A stretch of DNA of 64,000 nucleotides from Alphaproteobacteria bacterium (GTDB taxonomy: Bacteria; Pseudomonadota; Alphaproteobacteria; UBA6615). The position numbers and the translations under genes were made by a program. How positions within the stretch are numbered: the first letter of the stretch is position 1; each line of letters starts with the position of its first letter. The stretch spans positions 1 to 64,000 of the forward strand of contig JANQOE010000033.1 of the NCBI GenBank assembly GCA_028279245.1. Direction: 5' to 3'. The notes beneath the pieces are model-generated. The model made no database searches, was not told the origin of the DNA, and worked only from the letters and a program-made list of their open reading frames with translations. Below are positions 55,406-64,000 of the stretch, one piece after another.

Positions 55406-56521
55406 TTTGAGGCGGCCGCTTCCGGCTTCAGTTTCGACGCCAATGAGGCCTCGAGGAACTTGTCAATGTCGCCGTCCAACACGCTTTGTGCGTTGCCGAT
55501 TTCGACGCTGGTGCGCAGGTCCTTGACCATCTGGTAGGGCTGCAGCACGTAGGAGCGAATTTGGTGGCCCCAGCCGATGTCGGTTTTCGCTTCGGCTTCG
55601 GCCTGCGCCTCCTCTTCGCGCTTCTGTAGCTCCAGTTCGTAGAGGCGCGCTTTCAGCATCGCCATCGCCGTGGCCCGGTTGCGGTGTTGGGAGCGGTCGT
55701 TCTGGCATTGGACGACGATGCCTGTCGGCATGTGGGTCAGGCGCACCGCGCTGTCCGTCTTATTGACATGCTGTCCGCCGGCGCCGGAGGCGCGGTAGGT
55801 GTCGACCCGCAGGTCCTTGTCTTCGACCTCGATCTCGATGTTTTCCTCGACAACCGGGTACACCCATACGCTCGCAAAGCTGGTGTGCCGGCGCGACTGG
55901 CTGTCGAACGGCGAGATACGCACCAGCCGGTGCACGCCGGACTCCGTCTTGAGCCAGCCATAGGCGTTAGTGCCGACCACCTTCATGGTGGCGGACTTGA
56001 GGCCGGCTTCTTCCCCCGGGCTCTCCTGGATCCACTCGACTTTGTAGTCATGCTGTTCGGCCCAGCGCATGTACATGCGGGTGAGCATCTCGGCCCAATC
56101 TTGGGACTCGGTGCCGCCGGCGCCGGCGTTGACTTCGACATAGCAGTCGTTGCCATCGGCTTCGCCGGACAGCAGGCTCTGCAATTCGATCTTGGCGACC
56201 CGGTCACGCAGGCCGCCCAAGGCGCCCAGTGCCTCCGCGACCACATCGTCATCGCCTTCGGCCTCGCCGAGGTCCACCAGGTCGAGATTGTCCGTTAGCT
56301 CCTGTTCGAGTTCGCGGACGTCATTCAGTGATTTCTCCAGATGGGTGCGCTCGCGCATCACCCGCTGGGCGCGCTCGGGGTCGGCCCATAGATCCTGATC
56401 TTCGGCTAGAGCGTTCAGCTCGCCGAGGCGTTGTTCCGCTGCGTCCCAGTCAAAGATGCCTCCGGATCAGCGCCAATGACGAACGGATGGCGTCAGCCAG
56501 TTGCGCACTCTCGGCGCTCAT
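55402..56521 (-). CDS. prfB: Peptide chain release factor 2, with programmed +1 frameshift
   Basis: Full-length RF2 of 372 residues made by a +1 shift. A 23-codon frame begins at ATG 56521 and stops at TGA 56450-56452; skipping one T gives [13 protein letters not shown] and the rest. The second frame has the RF2 tripeptide SPF and the peptidyl-tRNA hydrolysis motif [11 protein letters not shown]2 levels are autoregulated because RF2 reads the internal UGA. The 3' end overlaps the DUF455 gene by 4 bp. Confidence 0.97.
56449..56463 (-). promoter_or_regulatory. RF2 programmed +1 frameshift signal
   Basis: On the minus strand GGAGG (56459-56463), three bases, then CTTTGAC (56449-56455). The internal Shine-Dalgarno spacing and slippery CUU-UGA-C match the well-known E. 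coli prfB signal. Confidence 0.95.
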
Positions 56522-56573
56522 GTGGACTCCTTAAACGTGGTGATGAACCGCGGCGGCTAACCGCCCGGGCGCG

Positions 56574-58985
56574 TTAGTATATGCCGCTGCTCGAACCGTT
56601 TGTCGAGGCGGCGGCGTCATAGCCGCCGTCAAGAACGGGTCCGGCGGCACGCGGGACGGTGCCGGGTTTGAACGCCTCTAGAATGACGTTGCCTTCACCC
56701 GAGGCGGCCACCACACCGGTTTCGGCATTGATGCGCACCAGGCGCAAACCCGACGGCACGCGGAAGGGGATATCCGGCTCGCCTGCCAGGGCTTCCCCCA
56801 TGATCTGCTTGAAGATCGGCGCGGCGACGGTGGAACCGGACTCCTGGTCGCCGAGGCTGCGCGGCTGGTCGAAGCCGGTATAGACGGCGACGACGAGGTC
56901 CGGCGAAAAGCCGACGAACCAGGAATCGAAACTGTCGTTGGTGGTGCCGGTCTTGCCGGCAAGCGGTCTCCCGATCTCGCTGATGCGCCGCCCGGTGCCA
57001 CGATCGACCACACCCTGGAGCATCGATACCATCTGGTAGGCGGTGCTCGGTTCCACCACGCGTTCGCGTTCGTCGGGTAGTTGCGGCGGTCCCTGCCCCT
57101 GCCACACCTGATTTTGGCAGGCATCACAGGATCGGGTGTCGTGTTTGAAAACGGTGCGGCCTTCACGGTCCTGGATGCGGTCGACCAGAGTTGGCTCGAC
57201 CCGGTGGCCGCCATTGACGATCATCGCGTAGGCCGTGGCCATCCGCATCAACGTGGTCTCGCCGGCGCCGAGCGACATGCTGAGCTGCCGCGGCAGATGT
57301 TCCACCACGCCGAACCGTTCCGCATAGTCCGCGACGACGTCGATGCCGATGGTTTGCGCCAGGCGCACCGTCATCAGGTTTCGTGACTTCTCCATGCCCA
57401 GGCGCATGGTGCTGGGGCCGTAAAACACGCGGGTGTAGTTGGCGGGCTTCCACTTGCCGAGGCCCTCGCCTTGATCGATGACGAACGGCGCATCGAGGAT
57501 CAACGTCGATGGCGTGTAGCCGGAGTCCAAGCCGGCCATATAGACGAATGGCTTGAAGGCAGAGCCGGGCTGGCGGTTCGCCTGGGTGACGCGGTTGAAC
57601 TCGCTGAGGTCGTGGTCGAAGCCGCCGGTCATCGCGAGAACCCGGCCGGTGTGCGGGTCGAGCGCCACGGCCCCACCCTGGACCTCCGGTATCTGGCGCA
57701 GCGCGTAGGTGCCGATGGGATAGCTGGTGCCGTCCTCTCCTTCCAGGATCGGCTCGGTGACGATGACATCGCCGACCGCGACTACATCCGCCGGGACAGC
57801 CGGCGAAGCACCGACATGTTCGCCCTCCAACCACGGCCGCGCCCATTTCATCTCGTCAAATGGGATCGTACCCTGATGGCCGTCGGCGAAACCGATGCGC
57901 ACCTCTTGCTGGTCCATCTCGAGGACGAGGGCCGCCTCCCAATGGCGGCCGGCATCCGGCACCGCGATCTCGGCGAGGCGCTCCCGCCAATCGGCAAAGT
58001 CTTCGAACTGGGCGACCGGGCCACGCCAGCCATGGCGGCGGTCATAGGCGAGGAGCCCATCGCGGAGCGAGCGATCGAGGATGCCCTGCAAGCGCGGGGA
58101 CAGGGTTGTCCGGACTGAGAGGCCGCCTTCGTACAAACCATTCTCGCCGTACATGGTGCCGAGCTGCCGCCGCACCTCCTCGGCGAAGTAGGCTGCATTG
58201 GCAAACTCGGTGACGTTGCGCGGGCTGATGCGGATTTCCGTGGCGGCGGCCCGGCGGGCATCTTCCGGGTTGACGCGGCCGTCTTCGGTGAGACGCCGCA
58301 GCACATAGTTGCGGCGGGCACGGGCTGCTTCGGCGCGGCGGATCGGATGGTAGTTTGCCGGCGCCTTCGGCAGCCCGGCCAAGAAAGCCGCCTCGGCCAG
58401 CGTCAGATCGTCCAACGACTTGTCGAAGTAGTTGATGGCTGCCGCGGCGACTCCGTAGGAACCGACGCCGAGGTAGATCTCGTTCAGATAGAGTTCGAGG
58501 ATCCGGTCCTTGCTGTAGGCCCGCTCCATGCGGATGGCGAGGATCGCTTCACGGATCTTCCGCTCCAGCGAACGCTCGTTGGTCAGCAGGAAGTTCTTGG
58601 CGACCTGCTGGGTGATAGTCGACGCGCCAACGGCCCGGCGTGACCCCATGTTGCGCAGATTGGTGATGGCGGCCCGCACGATACCGACGGGATCGATGCC
58701 GATATGGCGGTAGAAGTTCTTGTCTTCGGCGGAGATGAAGGCCTGCTTCACATGCCGTGGCATCGCCTGCACCGGTACGAACACGCGGCGTTCGATCGCG
58801 TACTCGGCCATCAGGCTGCCGTCGCCGGCGTGGACGCGGGTCATGACCGGCGGGTCATAGTCCGCGAGTTGCTGGTAGTCCGGCAAGTCCTGGCCGTACT
58901 TCCAGAAGACCCACAGCAGCCCGGACACCGCCGCGACAAACGCCAGGAGGCCTAGTCCCGCAAGATACCCAAGTAATCGGATCAT
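56574..58985 (-). CDS. mrcA: Penicillin-binding protein 1A
   Basis: An 803-residue bifunctional peptidoglycan synthase. N-terminal membrane anchor (about 5-28), GT51 glycosyltransferase (EDKNFYRHIGID, GASTITQQVAKN, RKIREAILAIRME), an OB-like domain, and a transpeptidase with SxxK in QPGSAFKPF, SRN in KSRNLM and KTGTT. A Cys pair (SCDACQNQ) near 640 is typical of alphaproteobacterial homologues. It follows amiC by 92 bp and precedes prfB by 52 bp on the same strand. Confidence 0.96.
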   Translation of the reverse strand: MIRLLGYLAGLGLLAFVAAVSGLLWVFWKYGQDLPDYQQLADYDPPVMTRVHAGDGSLMAEYAIERRVFVPVQAMPRHVKQAFISAEDKNFYRHIGIDPVGIVRAAITNLRNMGSRRAVGASTITQQVAKNFLLTNERSLERKIREAILAIRMERAYSKDRILELYLNEIYLGVGSYGVAAAAINYFDKSLDDLTLAEAAFLAGLPKAPANYHPIRRAEAARARRNYVLRRLTEDGRVNPEDARRAAATEIRISPRNVTEFANAAYFAEEVRRQLGTMYGENGLYEGGLSVRTTLSPRLQGILDRSLRDGLLAYDRRHGWRGPVAQFEDFADWRERLAEIAVPDAGRHWEAALVLEMDQQEVRIGFADGHQGTIPFDEMKWARPWLEGEHVGASPAVPADVVAVGDVIVTEPILEGEDGTSYPIGTYALRQIPEVQGGAVALDPHTGRVLAMTGGFDHDLSEFNRVTQANRQPGSAFKPFVYMAGLDSGYTPSTLILDAPFVIDQGEGLGKWKPANYTRVFYGPSTMRLGMEKSRNLMTVRLAQTIGIDVVADYAERFGVVEHLPRQLSMSLGAGETTLMRMATAYAMIVNGGHRVEPTLVDRIQDREGRTVFKHDTRSCDACQNQVWQGQGPPQLPDERERVVEPSTAYQMVSMLQGVVDRGTGRRISEIGRPLAGKTGTTNDSFDSWFVGFSPDLVVAVYTGFDQPRSLGDQESGSTVAAPIFKQIMGEALAGEPDIPFRVPSGLRLVRINAETGVVAASGEGNVILEAFKPGTVPRAAGPVLDGGYDAAASTNGSSSGIY

Positions 58986-59077
58986 CCGGTTTTCCTAACC
59001 GAGGCCACCACCGACCCAGCCATTAGTGGGGCTGATGATTGTGGCATCGTTGTGATCATCGGGTTAACCATCAGGGA

Positions 59078-60298
59078 CTAGTTGCCGGCTCCAAGGGCGG
59101 CGCGGCGCCGCTCAAAGAAGTTGTCGACCGCCGCCACCATGCTGGAGCTGAGCTTCGCCTGGTAGGCGCGGTCCTGGAGTTTCCGCTCCTCCTCGCGGTT
59201 CGTGAGGTAGCCCAGTTCGACCAGCACCGAGGGGACGTCAGGTGCCTTCAGCACAGCAAAACCGGCGGATCGCCAGGGCCGCGACAACAGCGGCGCCGAC
59301 TTGCCGACTTCGTTGACCAGCATGTCGCGGGCAAATCTGACGGATTGTTCGTTCGTTTTAGTCTGGGCGAAGTCGAACAGGATGCTAGCAACGTCATCGT
59401 CGTATTGGTCAAGGTTAATGCCGCCGACAATGTCAGCCTTGTTTTCCGCCGCGGCAAACGCGGCGGCTTCCTTGTCCGTGGCCTTGTTCGACAGGGTGTA
59501 GACGGAGAAACCGCGCAACCGCCTGCTGTCGTTGGTGTTGGCGTGCAGCGACAAGAACAGGTCGGCGTTCGCCTCGCGCGCCTTTTGGACCCGCTCCCGC
59601 AACGACATGAAGAGATCCCGATCGCGGGTCAGGACGACTTCGTACCGGCCGCTCGCCTCCAGCTGCGCGGCGAGTTCCTTGGCGAATGCCAGGGTCACCT
59701 TCTTCTCCGGAACGCCGCCGGGACTCATGGCCCCGGGGTCGACGCCGCCATGCCCCGGATCGATCACCACCACCGGGCGGGCATTGACGACCGCCTGATC
59801 CCGCAGGGGCGGTTGTGGCCGGGCGGCGATGCGTGGTCCCGGCGATGGCCGCATGGTCTCAGCGAAATCTGTCGGGCTGGTCGCGGCGAGGTCGATGACC
59901 AGCCGCCATGGCCCGTTTTCGTCAGGCGGAAGATAGAACTGGCGCGTTACCTTTGCGGGCCCTCCCAAATCCAGGACCAGGCGGCTCAAGCCCTGTTGGA
60001 ACAGCCCGTAACGCATCCGCTGTACCAACCCGCCACCGGTGTTGGTCTTGTCCTTGGCCAAGCTGAAGGTCGTTTCGGGCAGGTCGACGACCAAGCGATA
60101 GGGGTCCGGCAACCCGAACACGCGGGGCTCCACCTCGCCCGACATATCCAGCACAAATCGGGTGGAGTCAGGGTGAATACCGATTCGGATATCGCGCACC
60201 TCGACCGATTCGGCTGCCGATAGGGGCAGAATCACCGCCAGCAGCGCGGCAAAGATGAGTCCTAAGGCCTGGTTCAGTCTGTGGCTCGAAAGGCACAT
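59078..60298 (-). CDS. amiC: N-acetylmuramoyl-L-alanine amidase (AmiC-type)
   Basis: A 406-residue periplasmic amidase that cleaves septal peptidoglycan. Signal peptide about 1-30; AMIN domain follows (VEVRDIRIGIHPDSTRFVLDMSGEVEP); the Amidase_3 domain has Zn ligands in VVIDPGHGGVDPGAM, the PEKK Glu region, LFLSLHANTN and VELGYLTN. The start is uncertain: ATG 60298 gives the best signal peptide, although a Shine-Dalgarno is weak; an ATG at 60379 is possible. Confidence 0.9.
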   Translation of the reverse strand: MCLSSHRLNQALGLIFAALLAVILPLSAAESVEVRDIRIGIHPDSTRFVLDMSGEVEPRVFGLPDPYRLVVDLPETTFSLAKDKTNTGGGLVQRMRYGLFQQGLSRLVLDLGGPAKVTRQFYLPPDENGPWRLVIDLAATSPTDFAETMRPSPGPRIAARPQPPLRDQAVVNARPVVVIDPGHGGVDPGAMSPGGVPEKKVTLAFAKELAAQLEASGRYEVVLTRDRDLFMSLRERVQKAREANADLFLSLHANTNDSRRLRGFSVYTLSNKATDKEAAAFAAAENKADIVGGINLDQYDDDVASILFDFAQTKTNEQSVRFARDMLVNEVGKSAPLLSRPWRSAGFAVLKAPDVPSVLVELGYLTNREEERKLQDRAYQAKLSSSMVAAVDNFFERRRAALGAGN

Positions 60299-60760
60299 AC
60301 GACACAATATACGGGGGTCGTCACCCGATCGACCTACAATATTTTCCCGTACCAGTGTCGGAATACCACCACTCAACATGAGGGATCTGCGCCTGCGCCC
60401 ATTGTAGATCGATATGCCCAACGCTATGTTACCTGGGTGAACAACGGTGATCGTTCAATTCTTTGTCTTCGTACAATGAATTGAGGCGCCGAGGTGGTAC
60501 TTCGAGGGGTTTGCTCCAATTGCATTTCTTACATCGTGAGCTCCCCGACTTGCGCGCCGATCATCTCCATATTCCCAAACCTGGAAGTCAACCAAGAGCC
60601 AGCGTTCTTGGTATGAAACCGTTACGTCTGTCCTGGTCTGCGCCACGGCGCACTGTTCGACAGGCCGACGGTCTCCCAATCCGGCTTCGCCTAAGGCGGG
60701 CTGCTCGTTCGGATGATGTTCACAGACCCGGAACGAGGCGGTTCGCGGAGATATTTCTTA
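60299..60760. other. Divergent amiC-rne intergenic region with rne leader
   Basis: A 462-bp region with no convincing gene. Short frames here do not resemble proteins. The right half is the presumed rne 5' leader, in which RNase E regulates its own mRNA. A stem-loop at 60591-60612 and a G/C-rich fold near 60680-60710 are the visible structures. I could not place promoters with confidence. Confidence 0.55.
60591..60612 (+). promoter_or_regulatory. Stem-loop in the rne leader
   Basis: ACCAAGA (60591-60597) pairs perfectly with TCTTGGT (60606-60612) around an 8-nt loop. It is located about 150 nt before the rne ATG, so it could be part of the leader fold used for autoregulation, as the hp2 element is in enteric bacteria. 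Confidence 0.45.
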
Positions 60761-63241
60761 ATGACGAAAAGAATGTTGATAGACGCGACGCACGCGGAAG
60801 AAACCCGCGTCGTTGTGGCGGATGGCAATAAACTCGAGGAACTCGACTACGAGACATCAACCAAGAAGCAGCTAAAAGGTAACATCTACCTGGCGAAGGT
60901 CACCCGCGTAGAGCCTTCGCTGCAGGCGGCCTTTGTCGACTATGGCGGAAACCGGCATGGTTTTCTGGCCTTCAACGAAATTCACCCCGACTACTACAAG
61001 ATCCCGGTCGAAGACCGCGAGGCGCTGTTGGCGGCTGAAGCCGATAGCAACGAAGCGGAAGACGGGGATAGCGAAAATGGCAACGGCGATGGCGAGCCGG
61101 TCGAAAGCCTCGGCGGCGACGAAGTCGAGGATATCGAGCGCGCCGGCCAGGCCGAACGGCAGCGGTTGCGTTCGCTCACCCGCCGGTACCGGATCCAAGA
61201 AGTCATCAAACGGCGGCAGATTCTCCTGGTGCAGGTGGTCAAGGAAGAACGCGGCAATAAGGGCGCCGCGCTAACGACCTATCTCTCCCTGGCCGGCCGC
61301 TATTGCGTGCTGATGCCGAACACCGCGCGGGGCGGCGGGATTAGCCGGAAGATCACTAATCCAACCCACCGCAAGCGGCTGCGGTCGACGTTGTCGGATC
61401 TGGATGTGCCGACCGGCATGGCCGTCATTATGCGCACGGCAGGCGTTGAACGGAGCAAGGCGGAGATCCGCCGGGACTACGAATATCTGCGCCGGATGTG
61501 GGATGACATCCGCGAACTGACCATGAAATCCACTGCGCCAGCGCTGATTTACGAAGAAGCCAACGTCATCAAGCGCTCGCTGCGCGACCTCTATTCCCGC
61601 GACATCGAGGAGATCATCGTCGACGGTGACGAGGCCTATAAGACGGCCAAGTCGTTCATGAAGATGATGATCCCCTCACACGCGAAGCGCGTGCAGCCCT
61701 ATGACGAGCCGAAGGTGCCGTTGCTGCACCGGTACAAGATCGAACAGCAGCTCGACGATATCCACGAACCGGTCGTGCAGCTTCGATCCGGTGGATACAT
61801 CGTGATCAGTCCAACGGAAGCGTTGGTTTCGATCGACGTGAACTCGGGCCGCGCGACGCGCGAACGGAACATCGAACAGACCGCGCTGAAGACCAACCTG
61901 GAGGCCGCGAGTGAGATTGCCCGGCAACTGCGGTTGCGCGATCTGGCCGGATTGGTGGTCGTCGACTTCATCGACATGGATGAGTCACGGAACAACAACA
62001 CGGTCGAAAAGCGCCTGAAGGAGGCCATGAAGAGCGACCGCGCCCACTTGCAAGTGGGGCGGATCAGCGCCTTTGGCCTGTTGGAGTTGTCACGGCAGCG
62101 GTTGCGGCCAAGCCTGCTCGAGGCCAGCACGGATGTCTGCCCAACCTGTGCCGGGACAGGTGTCGTTCGATCGACCGAGTCGACGGCCCTGCGGGTGCTG
62201 CGCGGTATCGAGGAAGAAGGCATCCGGCGGCGCAGCCGGCTGCTGAATGTCACCGTGCCCTCAACCGTGGCGCTCTACATACTGAACCAGAAGCGCGAGG
62301 CGCTTGTCCGTATTGAGGGGCGCTACGGATTCCAGGTGTTCATTGCCGCTGACGACAGCCTGGTCCCGCCCGCCTATCAGCTTGAGCGGGTGAAGGGTGC
62401 CGCGGCGGGCGATGAAAATGCGCAGCAGGAAGTGGTCCGCGCGCCCGATGAGATCGACGAGGAACCGGCGGCCGAAGAGAAACCGCGGCGACGTCGGCGG
62501 CGTTCTCGTGGCCGAAACGGCGAGGCAGCCGAGGCCGAAGTGTCTGTCGAGGCAACCAACGGCGCCCCGCGAGACGAAGAGTCCAGTACGGATGATGAGG
62601 AAGGTGGTCGCCGACGGCGACGGGGCCGGCGGGGTGGTCGACGGCGGCGCCGTGACAGCGAGGCGACGACTGAGCAAGCAGCGGCCAACGGTCAGCTTGA
62701 CGAACTTGAAGCGCCGATTGCTGCGACGGACGAAGAGTCCGAGCAGGCCTTCGTCGTGCCGGACATCGGCGATGAAAGCCAGCCGGAGGTCGCCGCGGAA
62801 CCGGCCGAGCAACCGCAAGCCGACGGTGAGCAAGAGGCTAAGCCGAGATCGCGCCGTCGGCCCCGGCGTCGTTCGTCGGGCCGCCAACGCGCAGCGGCGG
62901 CAGAAGATGCTGCCAGCGAGGCACCGGCTCCCATAGAGCCAGAGGCCGATGCAAGTGCGGAGCCGAGCCGCGCTGTCGAAACAGCGAACGGCACCGACTC
63001 GCTGAAACCGGATGATGTCGAAGAGAAGGCTCCGGTGGTGTCGTCGACGGAGATCGAGCCCGAACCTGTCCCGATGACTGCTGAGCCTAGTCCCGCCGCA
63101 CCGATTGAGGTGTCGGAGCCGCGCGAAGCGAACGGCCATGGGCCATCAACGAGCGAACTCGACGAAGAACCGGCTGCCGTTGACGACGACGGCACACCGC
63201 AAGAGCCGCGCCGCGGCTGGTGGCAACGGCTGACGAGTTAG
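60761..63241 (+). CDS. rne: Ribonuclease E
   Basis: An 826-residue endoribonuclease, starting MTKRMLIDATHAEETRVVVADGNKLEE. The S1 domain is split by an acidic insert (EAEDGDSENGNGDGEP), usual in alphaproteobacteria. The catalytic domain has VVDFIDM (Mg2+ Asp) and the Zn-link CPTCAGTG at about residue 460. The C-terminal half is disordered, with Arg-rich RNA-binding blocks ([22 protein letters not shown]) and alternating acidic repeats, ending RRGWWQRLTS, a likely partner-binding tip. ATG 60761 has GGAG 10 bp upstream. Confidence 0.96.
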   Translation: MTKRMLIDATHAEETRVVVADGNKLEELDYETSTKKQLKGNIYLAKVTRVEPSLQAAFVDYGGNRHGFLAFNEIHPDYYKIPVEDREALLAAEADSNEAEDGDSENGNGDGEPVESLGGDEVEDIERAGQAERQRLRSLTRRYRIQEVIKRRQILLVQVVKEERGNKGAALTTYLSLAGRYCVLMPNTARGGGISRKITNPTHRKRLRSTLSDLDVPTGMAVIMRTAGVERSKAEIRRDYEYLRRMWDDIRELTMKSTAPALIYEEANVIKRSLRDLYSRDIEEIIVDGDEAYKTAKSFMKMMIPSHAKRVQPYDEPKVPLLHRYKIEQQLDDIHEPVVQLRSGGYIVISPTEALVSIDVNSGRATRERNIEQTALKTNLEAASEIARQLRLRDLAGLVVVDFIDMDESRNNNTVEKRLKEAMKSDRAHLQVGRISAFGLLELSRQRLRPSLLEASTDVCPTCAGTGVVRSTESTALRVLRGIEEEGIRRRSRLLNVTVPSTVALYILNQKREALVRIEGRYGFQVFIAADDSLVPPAYQLERVKGAAAGDENAQQEVVRAPDEIDEEPAAEEKPRRRRRRSRGRNGEAAEAEVSVEATNGAPRDEESSTDDEEGGRRRRRGRRGGRRRRRDSEATTEQAAANGQLDELEAPIAATDEESEQAFVVPDIGDESQPEVAAEPAEQPQADGEQEAKPRSRRRPRRRSSGRQRAAAAEDAASEAPAPIEPEADASAEPSRAVETANGTDSLKPDDVEEKAPVVSSTEIEPEPVPMTAEPSPAAPIEVSEPREANGHGPSTSELDEEPAAVDDDGTPQEPRRGWWQRLTS

Positions 63242-63269
63242 AGGGCGGCGGGCTTAGCCCGCTCCTCTA
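63239..63269. terminator. Bidirectional terminator-like hairpin between rne and the TPR gene
   Basis: A near-perfect inverted repeat: TAGAGG and GCGGGC on the left pair with GCCCGC and CCTCTA on the right around TTA. The left arm begins with the rne stop codon and the right arm ends with the complement of the TPR gene stop. U-runs are absent on both sides, so it may be an RNA 3'-end stabiliser rather than a strong terminator. Confidence 0.55.
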
Positions 63270-64000
63270 CCGCGCGACGATTTCGTTGCCGCGCAACTTG
63301 AGGCCAAAGACCGCCAAGCGCTTTGCGATCTCGTCGTCGCTGCGTTCCTCTAGCGCTTTTGCGAGATCTGCGGACGAAGATCTTCGGTCACCGCGACGAT
63401 GGTGAATGATCGCCCGGTGCAGATGATACTCCCACAGGTCATCTTCCGCCCGCCGGACAGCGGCATCGGCATCTTTCAGCGCAGCTCGCAGATCGTTGAG
63501 GCGGAGATGGGCCATGGCCCGGCTATCGAGGATATGAGCCGCGCCCGGTTCGATCTCCAGGGCTCGGTTACAGTCTGTTAGAGCCGACACGCCGTCGCCC
63601 GTTATGACCCGCAGCCAACATCGCTGGTTGAGCGCAGCGGCGTTATCGGGGATCAGCGTAATGGCGCGGTTCAAGTCATCCGCCGCTGCGTCAAGTTGGT
63701 CGAGTTCGACATGCACTGCGGCGCGCTCAACCAACACCTCAGGATCGCCCGGTTCCAGTTCAATCATGCGGTCGTAGTCGGAAATCGCTTGCCGATACTC
63801 TCCCATCTCGACCCGAACCGCGGCCCGCTTTGAAAGAAACCCGGCATTCTTTGGGGCCTGGCGGACGGCTTCGTCGAGGTCACTCATCGCCTGGTCATAC
63901 TCGCCCAGCATCGCGAGGATCAGACCGCGCCACAGAATCCTTCGCGCCCCCGGCTTGGTCGGACGTTGCACAATCCGGTTAGCGTCCTCGAGGGCGGACT
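63267..64000 (-). CDS. Tetratricopeptide repeat protein (5' end beyond window)
   Basis: At least 244 residues of tandem TPR units (MLGEYDQAMSDLDEAVRQAPKN; EYRQAISDYDRMIELEPGD; QLDAAADDLNRAITLIPDN; GVSALTDCNRALEIEPG; LRAALKDADAAV). The frame is open to the right edge (SALEDANRIV precedes the first internal start), so the start and any signal peptide are not visible. TPR domains mediate protein-protein contacts; the partner is unknown. Convergent with rne. Confidence 0.85.
   Translation of the reverse strand, partial: SALEDANRIVQRPTKPGARRILWRGLILAMLGEYDQAMSDLDEAVRQAPKNAGFLSKRAAVRVEMGEYRQAISDYDRMIELEPGDPEVLVERAAVHVELDQLDAAADDLNRAITLIPDNAAALNQRCWLRVITGDGVSALTDCNRALEIEPGAAHILDSRAMAHLRLNDLRAALKDADAAVRRAEDDLWEYHLHRAIIHHRRGDRRSSSADLAKALEERSDDEIAKRLAVFGLKLRGNEIVAR

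Noticed and set aside
60299-60420. N-terminal extension of AmiC to 60421
   Set aside because: It would place about 40 residues before the signal peptide, destroying export.
60463-60831. A 122-residue frame before rne
   Set aside because: It overlaps the rne start in another frame, is Arg-rich without protein-like pattern and lies in the presumed leader.
62397-63195. Long frames in other phases over the rne C-terminal region
   Set aside because: They result from the repetitive Arg- and Glu-rich codons of the disordered RNase E tail.

Overview
The window is a GC-rich alphaproteobacterial chromosome segment, probably from a Rhodospirillales-like free-living bacterium. This rests on the 5' part of a 16S gene at the left edge, an alphaproteobacterial-type SUF operon headed by cysE-iscR, the amiC-mrcA-prfB block divergent from rne, and a LacI-AglEFGK-like sugar operon. 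No phage, insertion sequence, CRISPR array or replication origin was seen.

Layout. 1-667: 5' end of a 16S rRNA gene on the minus strand, with its leader and a well-formed promoter. 668-5007: small hypotheticals, bolA, a PqiA-like membrane protein, a NUDIX hydrolase, a class III aminotransferase and a DUF4136 lipoprotein. 5105-10287: a signalling block with a protein joining a methyl-accepting (MCP) signalling hairpin to a C-terminal globin, a CHASE hybrid histidine kinase, an unknown conserved protein and a NarL-like regulator with a degenerate receiver. 10292-22093: a carbohydrate region with an MBL-fold exported protein, an orphan CUT2 ATPase, a Gfo/Idh oxidoreductase with an amidohydrolase, an amidase relic, and a six-gene LacI-controlled ABC uptake operon carrying a GH63-type (glucosyl/mannosylglycerate hydrolase-like) enzyme.

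22090-32202 is the most unusual part. It is a tightly overlapped minus-strand run with three radical SAM proteins, three glycosyltransferase-like proteins, an FkbM methyltransferase and a CmcI-family protein, followed 60 bp later by larE-larB (nickel-pincer nucleotide synthesis). It looks like a surface-glycan or glycoconjugate locus with radical chemistry that I cannot match to a described pathway. A fucU mutarotase and tRNA-Met follow.

33085-47855: an exported serine hydrolase, mnmA, a secreted hypothetical, a 12-gene Fe-S assembly operon (cysE-iscR-two NifS/IscS-like desulfurases-sufBCDS-sufU-sufT-A-type carrier-ferredoxin) whose promoter carries a recognisable IscR type 1 site over the -35, then an alpha/beta hydrolase and tyrS. 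47852-64000: a large AsmA/YhdP-like protein, glnE, bcp, a DUF455 ferritin-like protein, prfB with its programmed frameshift, mrcA, amiC, rne and a TPR protein running off the right edge.

Most housekeeping genes are confidently named. The glycan cluster, the MCP-globin system and the substrates of the sugar operon are inferences from domain content and gene order.
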